Source of the DNA: Candidatus Bathyarchaeia archaeon
GTDB taxonomy: Archaea > Thermoproteota > Bathyarchaeia > Bathyarchaeales > DTEX01
Assembly (NCBI GenBank): GCA_038868075.1
Contig: JAWBXB010000008.1
Location: 21,573-85,572 of the forward strand
Reading direction: 5' to 3'
Length of the DNA: 64,000 nucleotides
A model generated the notes under the pieces. It did no database searches. It was given only the letters and a program-made list of their open reading frames with translations, and was not told the DNA's origin. Positions 17,509-26,595 of this stretch are shown here, piece by piece. Numbering within the stretch: position 1 is the stretch's first letter; every line of letters begins with the position of its first letter. Made by a program: the position numbers and the translations under genes.

Positions 17509-18465
17509 TTGCCCAGCATTAATAGGGAAGCCATTAAAATCGTGAGGGAAATCTGCAGTAACCCGGAAAAATATAATGTTGCTATTAAGAGAAACAGTTT
17601 AGGCACATGTATAATTGATGCTGGAATAAATATTAGGGGCGGCTTTCTCGTAGGGGAATTAATAACAAGAATCTGCCTAGGCGGACTTGCCAAAGTAAAT
17701 CTTTCATCGATAAAGATAGGTAATGTGAGGGTTCCGTCAATAAGAGTCTACACGGATTATCCATCAATATCAACATTAGGCTCGCAGATGGCTGGCTGGA
17801 GAATTAAAGTTGGCGAATACTTAGCCATGGGTTCAGGTCCAGCAAGAGCCCTAGCCCTAAAGCCCAAGAGCATATATGAAAAGATAGGATATAGGGATGA
17901 GTCTGATGAAGCCGTTATTGTTTTGGAGGCACTCGAGGAGCCGCCTGAAGAAGCCATTAAAATCATCGCTGAATCATGCCATGTGACCCCTGAAAAATTA
18001 TTTGTAATAGTTACGCCAACATCCTCAATAGCTGGCTTAACCCAGATTTCTGGCAGAGTGGTTGAGGTCGGCATATATAAGCTTCTCGAACTTGGATTGG
18101 AACCGGAAAAAGTGCTATACGCTTTCGGGGAGGCGCCGATTCCGCCACCCCACCCGGATAGTGTTAAGTCTATGGGTAGAGCGAATGATGCAATACTTTA
18201 CGGCGGCTCAGCATATTATGTTGTAAGCCACGAAGATAATTATTTGAGAGATATCGTTAAGAGGGCAGTTTCATCAGCATCAAGAGAATATGGAAAACCA
18301 TTCTCGGAGATATTCAGAGAGGCTGGGCAAGACTTCTACAAAATTGACCCACAAATATTTGCGCCAGCCAAGATAACGATTGCCAATAAGAGGACTGGAA
18401 AAGTTTTTGCCGCTGGAAAAATAAATGCGGAGATACTGCTCAGATCCATAGAGTTAATAGGCTGA
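17509..18465 (+). CDS. mch: Methenyltetrahydromethanopterin cyclohydrolase
   Basis: Interconverts formyl-H4MPT and methenyl-H4MPT. It has 318 residues, the family size, beginning MPSINREAIKIV as Mch proteins do. Family segments include ISTLGSQMAGWRI, AMGSGPARAL and the PIPPPHPDSVKSMGRANDAI stretch. The TTG start at 17509 lies 12 bases after fwdC, in one operon fwdA-fwdC-mch. These are the first and third steps of the archaeal C1 pathway; the formyltransferase (ftr) is not nearby. Confidence 0.95.
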   Translation: MPSINREAIKIVREICSNPEKYNVAIKRNSLGTCIIDAGINIRGGFLVGELITRICLGGLAKVNLSSIKIGNVRVPSIRVYTDYPSISTLGSQMAGWRIKVGEYLAMGSGPARALALKPKSIYEKIGYRDESDEAVIVLEALEEPPEEAIKIIAESCHVTPEKLFVIVTPTSSIAGLTQISGRVVEVGIYKLLELGLEPEKVLYAFGEAPIPPPHPDSVKSMGRANDAILYGGSAYYVVSHEDNYLRDIVKRAVSSASREYGKPFSEIFREAGQDFYKIDPQIFAPAKITIANKRTGKVFAAGKINAEILLRSIELIG

Positions 18466-18501
18466 AACGAGAGATAAACATCTATTGATTGTAAATAATC
18501 T

Positions 18502-19542
18502 CTATGTCGGCGCTTTATTGCGCTCCCTTTTCCTCCTAGAAATCTTTATCAGGAGATCTAGAAGATTCTTATCCTCCAGGGGTTTTGCTCTAATAACCCC
18601 CCTAGATTCAGCTTTACTAAATAATTCATCTCCGATTTCACTACGTACTATTGTCAGAGTCCAGCCCTCAAGACCTAGACCACCAGCAGATATATCAGCC
18701 AGCTCAGCGGAGAAATCTAAGCATGTGTTGCAGAAAACGCATGAGGATGCCTTAAAATCTTTTAAGGGCAACGCTTTAACTTCGCCATTCCTCATTTTAA
18801 GAAGCAATTTACCCTTTATATTAATCCTAATTACATCATCTGGCTTAATCCCAGCTTTAAGAATCTGATTAATAAGCCCCTCGTAAGTGAAGCTCTCACT
18901 GCAGAATAGTCCTATAGTGAATTTGACTGGATTCGCATACTTTTTTAGCGGGAGCATCTGAATTCTTCTAATGGCATGAATCTGACATGGCGTCCCAACA
19001 AAGGCTAATTTTCCAATTTTCCTCCGGACGCCATCCCTAAGCGCAAGCATATTTGGCGAGTACGTGTATTTTGTTCCAGCACATTCAAGAATATCATTTT
19101 TTGATAAAGCCAGCTTGGGAACACCCTTCAACGGTTTATCTAGGCTTCCGCCAGATAGGACGGCGCCGTCAATTATTCCTTCTTCCAAAGCAAATGTTAG
19201 AAGTGATGTTACAACCCCACCATCCTGGCATACGCTCATAATTTCACTACTCGTCGTCTGTGTCACGAGAACACGCTTATAAACACCGAATTCCTCATTA
19301 ATACTACGCTCCCTATTAAATATGAAGCGCTCAAGATCCGGAATAGAGAGATTAAATTTTGGGCATATTTGAGCACATATTCCACAAACCTTACATTCAC
19401 TTATAAGTCTGGGGCTACCCTCAGCATATTCAAGACAATTGAATGGGCATGAGATGACACAAGATGCGCAACCAGTGCAAAGGAGAGAATCGATAACATG
19501 CTTCTTCAGCGTTTCCTCAAAAGTAACTCTTTGGAGAGGCAT
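18502..19542 (-). CDS. F420-dependent hydrogenase/dehydrogenase beta-subunit family protein (FrhB-like)
   Basis: Iron-sulfur flavoprotein family that transfers electrons between coenzyme F420 and a partner. It has 346 residues. It holds two N-terminal 4Fe-4S motifs (LCTGCASCVISCP and CKVCGICAQICP, residues about 21-60), an FrhB core with CQDGGVVTSLL, AFVGTPCQIHAIRR and CSESFTYEGL, and a third cysteine cluster CVFCNTC. I chose ATG 19542, which has GAGGGT upstream; a longer frame to 19740 runs into the divergent phosphatase gene. It is a neighbour of mch, so a role in F420-linked C1 redox is plausible, but the partner cannot be identified. Confidence 0.85.
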   Translation of the reverse strand: MPLQRVTFEETLKKHVIDSLLCTGCASCVISCPFNCLEYAEGSPRLISECKVCGICAQICPKFNLSIPDLERFIFNRERSINEEFGVYKRVLVTQTTSSEIMSVCQDGGVVTSLLTFALEEGIIDGAVLSGGSLDKPLKGVPKLALSKNDILECAGTKYTYSPNMLALRDGVRRKIGKLAFVGTPCQIHAIRRIQMLPLKKYANPVKFTIGLFCSESFTYEGLINQILKAGIKPDDVIRINIKGKLLLKMRNGEVKALPLKDFKASSCVFCNTCLDFSAELADISAGGLGLEGWTLTIVRSEIGDELFSKAESRGVIRAKPLEDKNLLDLLIKISRRKRERNKAPT

Positions 19543-19630
19543 TAATCTTACCCTCAAAGGCTTTATTTTTAGGAGGATTGTAAATAAAATACTGGTTAGA
19601 CTAATATATGCTTCGCTGGAGAAACAGAAA

Positions 19631-20557
19631 ATGGATTTAAACAGCTTAATCAATGAATCCATAACCGTTAAACCAAAGGTGTTCCTAGAGCTAATTAATG
19701 ATGTTGGCAATATACTTTCTAGTGAGCAAGAAAGAGGCATAAGAGGGTTAGCTCTTATCGGTAAGCTTATTTATATCCCATCTCAAGGCGAAGCAATAAT
19801 TGTAGGAGATATCCACGGTGACCTATCAAGCCTAAAACACATATTATCTGAAACGAGATTCATAGATAGAGTTCAGCATGAGCATAATTTATATCTGATT
19901 TTCCTCGGCGACTATGGTGATAGAGGCGTATACTCGCCAGAAGTTTATTACATAATTTTAATGTTGAAGAAAATGTTCCCAGAGAACATAATCCTCATTC
20001 AAGGCAATCATGAGGGACCGGAAGATTTACTCGCACGCCCACACGACCTACCATATCACTTAAGAAGGAAGTTTGGTTTGGAGGGATTAAGGGTTTATGA
20101 AGAGTTAAGCCGTCTTTTTAGGAGATTCTATACGGCTGTGATCATTAAAGACATGTTCGTAATGCTTCATGGTGGGGTTCCAAGTGAAATGAGAAGCGTG
20201 GATGATCTTGCATTTGCATACAAGAAGCATCCTGCCGAAAGCCATTTAGAGGAGATATTATGGAGTGATCCAATAGACGAGTTAGATGGAAAGTATCCAT
20301 CCCCGCGTGGAGCAGGATACTTATTTGGCGAAAGTATAACAAAGAATTTCCTTAACACTCTAGGCGTTAAACTCTTAATTAGGGGTCATGAGCCAGTAGA
20401 CGGGGGATATAAATTCAATCATAATGGAAAGGTTTTAACATTATTCTCAAGGAAGGGAGCACCATACTACAATACCTATGCAGCATATTTAACCCTAAAA
20501 TTATCACTCATCCACTATTCCATAGATGATATTAAGCGATCAATTCGGATATTTTAA
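19631..20557 (+). CDS. PPP-family serine/threonine protein phosphatase
   Basis: Metallophosphoesterase with all PPP signature motifs: GDIHGD, GDYGDRG (usual GDxVDRG), GNHEGP, and a late RGHEP with histidine ligands HGG. About 309 residues from ATG 19631, with GGAG 11 bases upstream. The longer frame from 19439 overlaps the divergent FrhB-like gene and is rejected. PPP phosphatases of archaea dephosphorylate protein Ser/Thr residues. It is followed after about 70 bases by a small zinc-ribbon protein gene, possibly co-transcribed. Confidence 0.9.
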   Translation: MDLNSLINESITVKPKVFLELINDVGNILSSEQERGIRGLALIGKLIYIPSQGEAIIVGDIHGDLSSLKHILSETRFIDRVQHEHNLYLIFLGDYGDRGVYSPEVYYIILMLKKMFPENIILIQGNHEGPEDLLARPHDLPYHLRRKFGLEGLRVYEELSRLFRRFYTAVIIKDMFVMLHGGVPSEMRSVDDLAFAYKKHPAESHLEEILWSDPIDELDGKYPSPRGAGYLFGESITKNFLNTLGVKLLIRGHEPVDGGYKFNHNGKVLTLFSRKGAPYYNTYAAYLTLKLSLIHYSIDDIKRSIRIF

Positions 20558-20628
20558 GAATATTAAAATTGTATAATTTTTCTATAAGATTTTTAAGGCA
20601 ATTATACCAAAGAAAATATTGAGGAGAC

Positions 20629-20907
20629 GTGTGGGAAACGCTGCTTTACAAAATAGATTTAACAAAGATTGAGGGGGAGGGGGAATTTCCCTGCCCCGCA
20701 TGTGGTAATCTAATATCGCCCGACGATGAAAGCGGGCTAAATTACGAAATATTAGATGTTAAAACGGATGAGCAAGGAAGACTCAAAGAAATACTTATAG
20801 TCTGCAAAAAGTGTAAAAGTGAAATAATTTTAGAGGGTTTCATATTACTCAATAATATCGAGGATCAAGAGGATTTTGAAGATCTAGACGAAATAGAAGA
20901 CATATAA
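20629..20907 (+). CDS. Small zinc-ribbon protein with acidic tail
   Basis: Unassigned 92-residue protein. CPACG at about residues 22-26 and CKKC at about 59-62 would form one zinc ribbon around a two-stranded region; the last 20 residues are almost all Glu, Asp and Ile. GTG start at 20629. It lies between the PPP phosphatase and the methionine synthase genes on the same strand. Function unknown; such ribbons often mediate protein or nucleic-acid contacts. Confidence 0.7.
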   Translation: MWETLLYKIDLTKIEGEGEFPCPACGNLISPDDESGLNYEILDVKTDEQGRLKEILIVCKKCKSEIILEGFILLNNIEDQEDFEDLDEIEDI

Positions 20908-20998
20908 CTTATTGCACTTCAAAATACAATTTCAGGCACTAACATAATTTTAAAATTGTGATCGTATATTTTTGTATTTGAGAATTTGGGGTGGTGGC

Positions 20999-21967
20999 TT
21001 GAAGCTAAGGGGTTTTTATACATCAACTATAGGAAGCTTCCCACTAGAGGACTCTGAGATCAATAGAGAAAGATGCATAAGGGATTTAATTGATTTAGGA
21101 ATAGATTTTCCAACTTATCCTCAGCTAACAGATATGGGTAAGCAGTTTCTAGATGACCTAGTTAATCAGGGTTGCGGGATAACTTTGGAGAATGGCAAAT
21201 ATAAGATGACTGCCAAATTAGCAGACTTCAATATTCAACCTCCAGGACTTGAACCATTTTTATGGTCCATAAGATATATTAGGGGAAGGGGCTTAAACGT
21301 CAATATTAAGGCTGCTATAACGGGACCCTTCACGTTAGCGTCTTATATAGAGATTAGAGATGGGAGAGCACCTTTTAACACAGCCGTATCCGATATCAGA
21401 TTGATTGAGGAAATAGCTCAAGTAATATCTAAAGTGTGTAAGGTTGCTTCAAGAGACGCGAGTATGATTTCAATAGATGAACCAATTTTAGGGATTATCG
21501 TAGGAGCAAAAATACCATTCAAGTATACTGAGGAAGATATTAGGGGAGTGCTTAATATATTAAGAGAAAGCTGCGGGGACACTATATCCGGGATACATGT
21601 CTGTGGCAGAATCTCACCGCATTTAGCTAGCACTCTTTTAAGGACTAGTATGGATTTCTTGAGCCATGAGTTTCACGATTCCCCAGAAAACATAAAAATT
21701 TATAATCCTAGAGATTTAAGGGAGAGTGAAAAAATACTGTCCATTGGCTGCGTATCAAGCAGAAATCCAAATATAGAAAGTGTTGAAGAGATCCTTAATT
21801 TAATGATTAAATTCGAGAATTATGGAGATTGCTTAATATTTACTCCAGATTGTGGTTTCAGAAACCTTATTATTGATGGTTCTAGGGAGAAAGGCTATGA
21901 GGTGGCAATTAAGAAGCTTAGGAATATGGTTGAAGCAACGAGAAAATTTAGGGAGATAACGCGCTAG
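20999..21967 (+). CDS. Folate-independent methionine synthase, core-MetE family
   Basis: Corresponds to the C-terminal catalytic barrel of MetE alone, as in archaeal MesA-MesD type enzymes that methylate homocysteine from a corrinoid or pterin donor. Putative zinc ligands are His and Cys in IHVCGRI, Glu in LSHEFHD and Cys in FTPDCGF. About 322 residues from TTG 20999, preceded by GGGGTGG. It lacks the N-terminal folate-binding domain of full MetE. In this genome it would act between the homocysteine operon (47845-50472) and SAM synthetase (27961). Subfamily not determined. Confidence 0.78.
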   Translation: MKLRGFYTSTIGSFPLEDSEINRERCIRDLIDLGIDFPTYPQLTDMGKQFLDDLVNQGCGITLENGKYKMTAKLADFNIQPPGLEPFLWSIRYIRGRGLNVNIKAAITGPFTLASYIEIRDGRAPFNTAVSDIRLIEEIAQVISKVCKVASRDASMISIDEPILGIIVGAKIPFKYTEEDIRGVLNILRESCGDTISGIHVCGRISPHLASTLLRTSMDFLSHEFHDSPENIKIYNPRDLRESEKILSIGCVSSRNPNIESVEEILNLMIKFENYGDCLIFTPDCGFRNLIIDGSREKGYEVAIKKLRNMVEATRKFREITR

Positions 21968-23193
21968 ATTAATCCGATGTCACGGAGTATTCTCTTAAAT
22001 TCTTCTTCTCTAAGCGATGCCTTTCTCCCAAATTCATAAAGTCTTCTTACTTCCTCAACAACTCTCCTAAGAGTCTCAGCATCCGGTTCCTTACCAGTTA
22101 TCTCAATGATTTTATGTCTAATTATCGCTTTCCCTGAATGTTTGCCTATAGTTAGCCTACGCACATTACCAACAAGCTCTGGCGGATAGGGCTCATATGT
22201 TGCTGGATCATTTAAGACCCCATGCGTATGTATTCCGGATTCGTGGGCAAAGGCATAGGCGCCTACAATAGCCTTATTAGGTGGAATAACATAGCCTGTA
22301 GCTCGACTTATGAGCTCTGCTAACGCTGTCAACTTCTGTATCTTCCCCTCAAACTTTTTAACCCCATAATGCATGTATAGGTTCATTATGACCTTCTCCG
22401 TCTCAGCGTTCCCGGCTCTCTCACCTATCCCGAGGAATGTTGTGCTCAAATAGATTCTGTCCCATATGCCAGATGCAGCTCTAGCTGCCGCAAGAGTATT
22501 TTCAACAGCATTTCCGAAGTCATCATGCGCATGGATCTCCACATCTCTTATCTTCGTCTCATATTTGATGGCTTTAATCTTCACTGGGATACCATTTGGC
22601 AGCGGAGCATCGGGATCGGAGAGTCCGACGCCAACAGTATCACATATCCTATAGCATTCGGCCCCAGCCTCAGCGACAGCATTTATAAATTTCTTCTCAA
22701 ACTCCCAATCAGCTCTAGTACTATCCTCACCGTGAACGAAGACTCTTAATCCATGGTCTTTGGCGGCATACTCAACAACCTCAACAACCCTATTTAAGAG
22801 CTCATCCGGCGTTTTATCCGACCACTTAGCTCTGAAATGTATGTAGGATACTGGGTGTGATATCCCAACCTCCTCGAAACCGCAGTCTATTGCATCATCT
22901 ATATCCTCTCTAACAGCCCTGCACCATCCAGCTAGGCGGGTGTTCAAGTCCATCTTCCGTATTAGCCTAACAGCCTCCTTATCCGGCTTCTGATAATGAT
23001 GTAGCTCTATGCGTTCAACACCAATCTCGTCAAGTAAGCGGGCTATTTCAGCAGCATCCTCTGGAGAAACTGCTAGACCTGGCATTTGTATACCATCCCT
23101 AAGCGTTGTATCATCAATTATAGGCTCGGTCTTCAGAGATAACTTGAAGTATAGGTCTTCGAAGGCCATTCTCCTAATTATATCCGAATCCAC
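21964..23193 (-). CDS. Homocitrate/2-isopropylmalate synthase family protein (DRE-TIM)
   Basis: Claisen-type condensing enzyme joining acetyl-CoA to a 2-oxo acid. It has 409 residues. Motifs: DTTLRDGIQMPGL near residue 28 (usual DGEQ is DGIQ), the metal-binding HAHDDFGN near 220, GIGERAGNAETE and ESGIHTHG. It is shorter than LeuA because the C-terminal regulatory domain is absent, as in NifV, AksA, homocitrate or Re-citrate synthases. Specificity cannot be read: lysine here is made by the DAP route, so homocitrate for lysine is unlikely. Two RAM-domain genes and glnA lie immediately upstream on the same strand. Convergent with, and overlapping by 4 bases, the methionine synthase gene. Confidence 0.82.
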   Translation of the reverse strand: MDSDIIRRMAFEDLYFKLSLKTEPIIDDTTLRDGIQMPGLAVSPEDAAEIARLLDEIGVERIELHHYQKPDKEAVRLIRKMDLNTRLAGWCRAVREDIDDAIDCGFEEVGISHPVSYIHFRAKWSDKTPDELLNRVVEVVEYAAKDHGLRVFVHGEDSTRADWEFEKKFINAVAEAGAECYRICDTVGVGLSDPDAPLPNGIPVKIKAIKYETKIRDVEIHAHDDFGNAVENTLAAARAASGIWDRIYLSTTFLGIGERAGNAETEKVIMNLYMHYGVKKFEGKIQKLTALAELISRATGYVIPPNKAIVGAYAFAHESGIHTHGVLNDPATYEPYPPELVGNVRRLTIGKHSGKAIIRHKIIEITGKEPDAETLRRVVEEVRRLYEFGRKASLREEEFKRILRDIGLI

Positions 23194-23217
23194 CTCTCAG
23201 CACCCCCATCCTTACAA

Positions 23218-23505
23218 TTATTCTGAATTCGGGTTCGAGCTAGGTGGGTGGAATATTGAGATTAATGTCTCAGTATGGACAACATTAGGATGCTGCTCAA
23301 CCATCTCGTAAATTATCTTCTGAAGCTCCTTGAGGCTTGAGGCTTCTATAACAACTACGGCATCGTATCTTCCAAGGATTGAATTAGCCATCTTAACACC
23401 CTTTATCCGCCTAGACCTAACAATCTCCTCTGATGTTCCAGGCTTCATCTTAATGAGGACAAATGCCCTCAAGGCCTTTCTTCTAAGGTCTTTAACCATA
23501 CTCAT
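23218..23505 (-). CDS. Stand-alone RAM (Lrp ligand-binding) domain protein 1
   Basis: 95-residue protein consisting of the alpha/beta RAM domain of Lrp/AsnC regulators without the DNA-binding helix: strand AFVLIKMKPGTSEEIV, then YDAVVVIEASSLKELQ and VVHTETLISI. Such SRAM proteins bind amino acids and can modulate full-length Lrp partners. It lies 24 bases upstream of the synthase at 21964 and 23 bases downstream of a second copy. Confidence 0.85.
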   Translation of the reverse strand: MSMVKDLRRKALRAFVLIKMKPGTSEEIVRSRRIKGVKMANSILGRYDAVVVIEASSLKELQKIIYEMVEQHPNVVHTETLISIFHPPSSNPNSE

Positions 23506-23528
23506 TTGACCTTAACCTCAATCTCATA

Positions 23529-23771
23529 CTATTCAATCTCGGTTAACGTTAGGGATGTCTCAGTATGGACGATGTTCGGGTCCTTCTCAATAACCTTATA
23601 TAATATCTCATTTATGCTCTCCAGATTAGGCGCTTCAATTATGACGATTGCATCAAACCTCCCATATATTGCGTCTGCTTGGACAACTTCCTTAACTGTA
23701 TTTTTTATCCTCTTAACTACTTCCAATGATGTTCCAGGCTTGGTTTCAATAAATATATATGCTCTTAACAT
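23529..23771 (-). CDS. Stand-alone RAM domain protein 2
   Basis: 80-residue RAM domain, a clear paralogue of its downstream neighbour (shared KPGTS.E.V, DA.V.IEA.., PN.VHTET patterns). It lies between glnA and the first RAM gene on the same strand, so expression with glutamine synthetase and the DRE-TIM synthase is likely. No DNA-binding region is encoded. Confidence 0.85.
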   Translation of the reverse strand: MLRAYIFIETKPGTSLEVVKRIKNTVKEVVQADAIYGRFDAIVIIEAPNLESINEILYKVIEKDPNIVHTETSLTLTEIE

Positions 23772-23823
23772 TTCTCACATACCTCCAAAACATACTCTTA
23801 ATTTTCATATCGGGTCAAATCTC

Positions 23824-25302
23824 CTAATAGTCAAGATACTTCATTATCTCCCATGGCGTTATATAGAGGCAGTATTGATACCAATCATTCATCTTATATT
23901 CAATGAATGTGTCAAATATGTGGCTCCCAAGGGTTCGGTGGATCACTTCATCACTCTTCATCTCCTCAATGGCTTCTTTCAGCGTAGTTGGCAGCTCACC
24001 TATGCCAAGTGCTTTTCTCCTCTCAGGAGTCAACTTATATATGTCTTCGTCAACCGGGTCTCCTGGGTCAATCTTTTTCTTTATGCCATCAAGCCCAGCC
24101 ATCAGAAGGCATGAGAATGCTAAGTATGGGTTGCATGATGGGTCAACGCCACGGTACTCAACACGCTTATAAGATGCGTATTGCGGACCCCTATAATAGA
24201 CTGGTATTCTAACTAGCGCCGACCTATTTCTGCGTGACCAAACAATGTATATTGGAGCCTCAAATCCAGGAACAAGCCTTTTATAGGAGTTTACTGTTGG
24301 GCAGCATATAGCTGTTAAAGCTCTTGCATGCTCAAGTAGTCCACCAATGAAGTATCTTCCTGTTTGACTGAGCTCGGCATAATCATCGCTCTCATCATAC
24401 ATGACATTCACATTGTTCCTCCATAGCGATATGTGAACGTGCATCCCGCTGGCATTATCCAAATAGACTGGTTTAGGCATAAAAGTCGCTATTAAACCAC
24501 GCCTCTTAGCAACATTCTTAGCCACAAACTTATAATATATTGTTCTATCGGCGGTCTCAATAAGCGGACCATACTGGAAGTCTATCTCAATCTGGCCAGC
24601 TGTTGCAACCTCATGATGATGCTTCTCAATCTTAAACCCAAAATAATCCTCTAGGATTGCTGAAACCTCATTCCTATACTCAATTGTGGTGTCCTCTGGA
24701 GGGGGCCTATAATAAGCCTCCTTAGGTCTGAGAACGTATCCGCCGCTAGATATCTCCGGAGATTGCGGGACAACTCTGGGAGCACCCCAAGAGTCGCCTT
24801 TACCTCCATCTGGGCTAACCCAGAGGTCCCAAACAAGCTTTGTTGGGTCTATTGATAGGAAAATGAAGTATTCTAATTCTGGGGCGAAGTATCCAGTAAA
24901 GCCCATCTCGGCAGCTGCTTTAGCAGCTCTCTTTGCAACATAACCTCTTGGGTCAACCTCAGACGGCTCTTTACTCCCATATGCCTCACAGACGTCCCCT
25001 ATAACTATAGCGCTCCTCTGACTCTCTTCACTCGTCCACGGGATTATCGCCAGAGTCTTTGGATCTGGCATAAGAACCATGTCGGATTCCTCAATGGACT
25101 TAAAACCCCTAACAGATGAACCATCAAAACCTAAACCAGCAGTGAAAGCGTCCCCCTCAATAAATTCTCTTGCCGGTATAATCATGTCCTGCATTAAGCC
25201 CCTTATATCAACGAATGTTGAGTGAACCCACCGAACCCTATTCGCCTTCAAGATTTCAATAGCCCTTTTAACCGCCTCATCGAAGGATTCTGCGCGCTCC
25301 AA
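23824..25302 (-). CDS. glnA: Glutamine synthetase, type I
   Basis: ATP-dependent amidation of glutamate. It has 492 residues, slightly longer than typical archaeal GlnA. Motifs: GFDGSSVRGFKSI near residue 76, the EVATAGQIEIDF metal region, the glutamate loop NASGMHVHISLWRN, and RIPVYYRGPQYASYKRVEYRG-like C-terminal segments. The adenylylation-type NLYDLP sequence is replaced by DIYKLTPE, so adenylylation control is unlikely. The start is TTG at 25302 with GGTGGAG about five bases upstream. It is divergent from an Lrp-type regulator. Confidence 0.95.
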   Translation of the reverse strand: MERAESFDEAVKRAIEILKANRVRWVHSTFVDIRGLMQDMIIPAREFIEGDAFTAGLGFDGSSVRGFKSIEESDMVLMPDPKTLAIIPWTSEESQRSAIVIGDVCEAYGSKEPSEVDPRGYVAKRAAKAAAEMGFTGYFAPELEYFIFLSIDPTKLVWDLWVSPDGGKGDSWGAPRVVPQSPEISSGGYVLRPKEAYYRPPPEDTTIEYRNEVSAILEDYFGFKIEKHHHEVATAGQIEIDFQYGPLIETADRTIYYKFVAKNVAKRRGLIATFMPKPVYLDNASGMHVHISLWRNNVNVMYDESDDYAELSQTGRYFIGGLLEHARALTAICCPTVNSYKRLVPGFEAPIYIVWSRRNRSALVRIPVYYRGPQYASYKRVEYRGVDPSCNPYLAFSCLLMAGLDGIKKKIDPGDPVDEDIYKLTPERRKALGIGELPTTLKEAIEEMKSDEVIHRTLGSHIFDTFIEYKMNDWYQYCLYITPWEIMKYLDY

Positions 25303-25430
25303 ACGTTCTCCACCATTCTATTCAATGATTTGCTTTTAAAATACACACTCATATATAAATTTTTTCCTATATTTGAGAAATTTTTAAATATTCTTATTAT
25401 TTTTTGAATAAATGTTCAACAAGTTTGGGG

Positions 25431-25901
25431 GTGTGCGTATCGCCGCCTAATGATCTTGATGAGCTGGATCTTAAGATAATTGAGTTGCTGCAGGAGGATT
25501 CTCGGATAAGTTTTAATAAGATTGCGAGTAAACTTGGCATATCGGTTGGAACAGCATATAATCGTGTTAGAAGTCTAGAGGAGAGGGGTATCTTAAAGGG
25601 CTATACTGTTATTGTTGACCCGACGAAAATTGGTTACGGGACTATTGCAATTATACTTATTCAGGCTGAGGGCGCCCATCTCATTGATGTAGAGAATGAA
25701 GTTGCTAAGATGGATAATGTGATTGCGGTTTATGATATAACTGGGGATTTTGACATAGCCGTTATAGCGAGGTTTAAGGATAGATTTGGGCTAAATGCCT
25801 TCGTTAAGAGGATCCTTTCAATGCCTTACGTTAAGCGGACAGTTACAAATGTTGTCTTAAACGTTGTGAAAGAGGATTTTAGAGTTAAGATTTCATCTTA
25901 A
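25431..25901 (+). CDS. Lrp/AsnC family regulator divergent from glnA
   Basis: Winged helix (LDELDLKIIELLQEDSRI, recognition helix SVGTAYNRVRSLEERG) plus RAM domain (IAIILIQAEGAHLIDVE, YDITGDFDIAVIARF). About 156 residues from GTG 25431; TTG 25425 is also possible. A start at TTG 25404 is unlikely because a TATA-like TTTAAATA lies only about 20 bases upstream of it and a TTGAA-N6-TTCAA inverted repeat covers 25404-25419. The divergent layout suggests regulation of glnA and possibly of the RAM-domain genes behind it. Confidence 0.85.
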   Translation: MCVSPPNDLDELDLKIIELLQEDSRISFNKIASKLGISVGTAYNRVRSLEERGILKGYTVIVDPTKIGYGTIAIILIQAEGAHLIDVENEVAKMDNVIAVYDITGDFDIAVIARFKDRFGLNAFVKRILSMPYVKRTVTNVVLNVVKEDFRVKISS

Positions 25902-26048
25902 GGGATTTAAATGCTTAAAATCTGGCGCAGTCTCCTTAAGGCTGTTAATCTTCCTAGAGAGCCCTCTAATTTAGCTGAATAAAAAGGCGAAAAACAAAAT
26001 TTATTAAGGGAGAGAAATTCAATTTTAAATTAAAGTGAAGGGAGAGAT

Positions 26049-26147
26049 TTGAGCAAAACTTTGCTTCTAATGATCTTTATCCTATTTCTGCTGCTTTTAG
26101 CGGCTCTCATAACCTTTAATATAGGTCCTGAAGCCAGACATAGATAA
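26049..26147 (+). CDS. 32-residue single-span membrane microprotein
   Basis: TTG start at 26049 preceded by GGGAGAG. The peptide begins MSKTLLLMIFILFLLL, continues as one hydrophobic helix to about residue 23 and ends with a short charged tail (PEARHR). Too short for ordinary gene finders. It sits 47 bases upstream of a small multi-span protein on the same strand, so the two may form one complex. Coding status rests on the ribosome binding site, length of the hydrophobic run and context; no homologue is known to me. Confidence 0.45.
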   Translation: MSKTLLLMIFILFLLLLAALITFNIGPEARHR

Positions 26148-26194
26148 AGAGAACTTTATAGAATTTTTCCAAGGGATGTTGCTCACTGGTTTGG

Positions 26195-26485
26195 GTGGCG
26201 GGTTTCCTATTTTTTGCTGTCTCAATCTTCTATTCAGCTTTAAAGAGGGGTTTTCCAAGAAGCATTAAAACTTGGTTACTAGTCCATTGTATAACGGGAA
26301 CGTTCTCCCTACTACTTGTTGTATTTCACATAATTAATAGGATACAGGCTCCAAGACCGGGATACTTTATCAGCTTCTTCGCTCTTCTTCTCATGGTAAT
26401 GATAGTTGTAAGTGGGACGCTTGGGCGATACGTGAAAGCTAAGTTTATAAAAGATTATTGGAGAATACTGCACACACACCATTAA
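26195..26485 (+). CDS. Small multi-span membrane protein with cytochrome b561/ferric-reductase-like histidine pattern
   Basis: 96 residues with about three hydrophobic segments. The second carries two histidines 14 residues apart (WLLVHCITG...LVVFHIINR), the spacing of heme-b ligands in cytochrome b561 and ferric-reductase transmembrane domains, and the protein ends in HTHH. GTG start at 26195; no earlier start exists after the in-frame stop at 26159. Far shorter than those families, so it may be a minimal relative or a fragment. A single-span microprotein gene precedes it. Confidence 0.6.
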   Translation: MAGFLFFAVSIFYSALKRGFPRSIKTWLLVHCITGTFSLLLVVFHIINRIQAPRPGYFISFFALLLMVMIVVSGTLGRYVKAKFIKDYWRILHTHH

Positions 26486-26595
26486 CAATAATCTTCTATT
26501 TTACATTAGCCTTCCATATACTTGAGAAAATGAACTTACTATGGTAAGTTTAAAGGGGAAGTATACAGCGGCTAAAACATTGAGACATAATTCCC

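Noticed and set aside
19439-19630. Longer start for the PPP phosphatase (and 19543-19740 for the FrhB-like gene)
   Set aside because: The two extensions overlap each other on opposite strands and encode no conserved residues; the shorter starts fit ribosome binding sites and family ends.
23506-24114. 202-codon plus-strand reading frame
   Set aside because: It is antisense to the RAM gene and glnA, both well supported, and has no family resemblance.
25911-25982. 23-codon frame beginning MLKIWRSLLK after the Lrp gene
   Set aside because: No ribosome binding site and no context; not distinguishable from chance.
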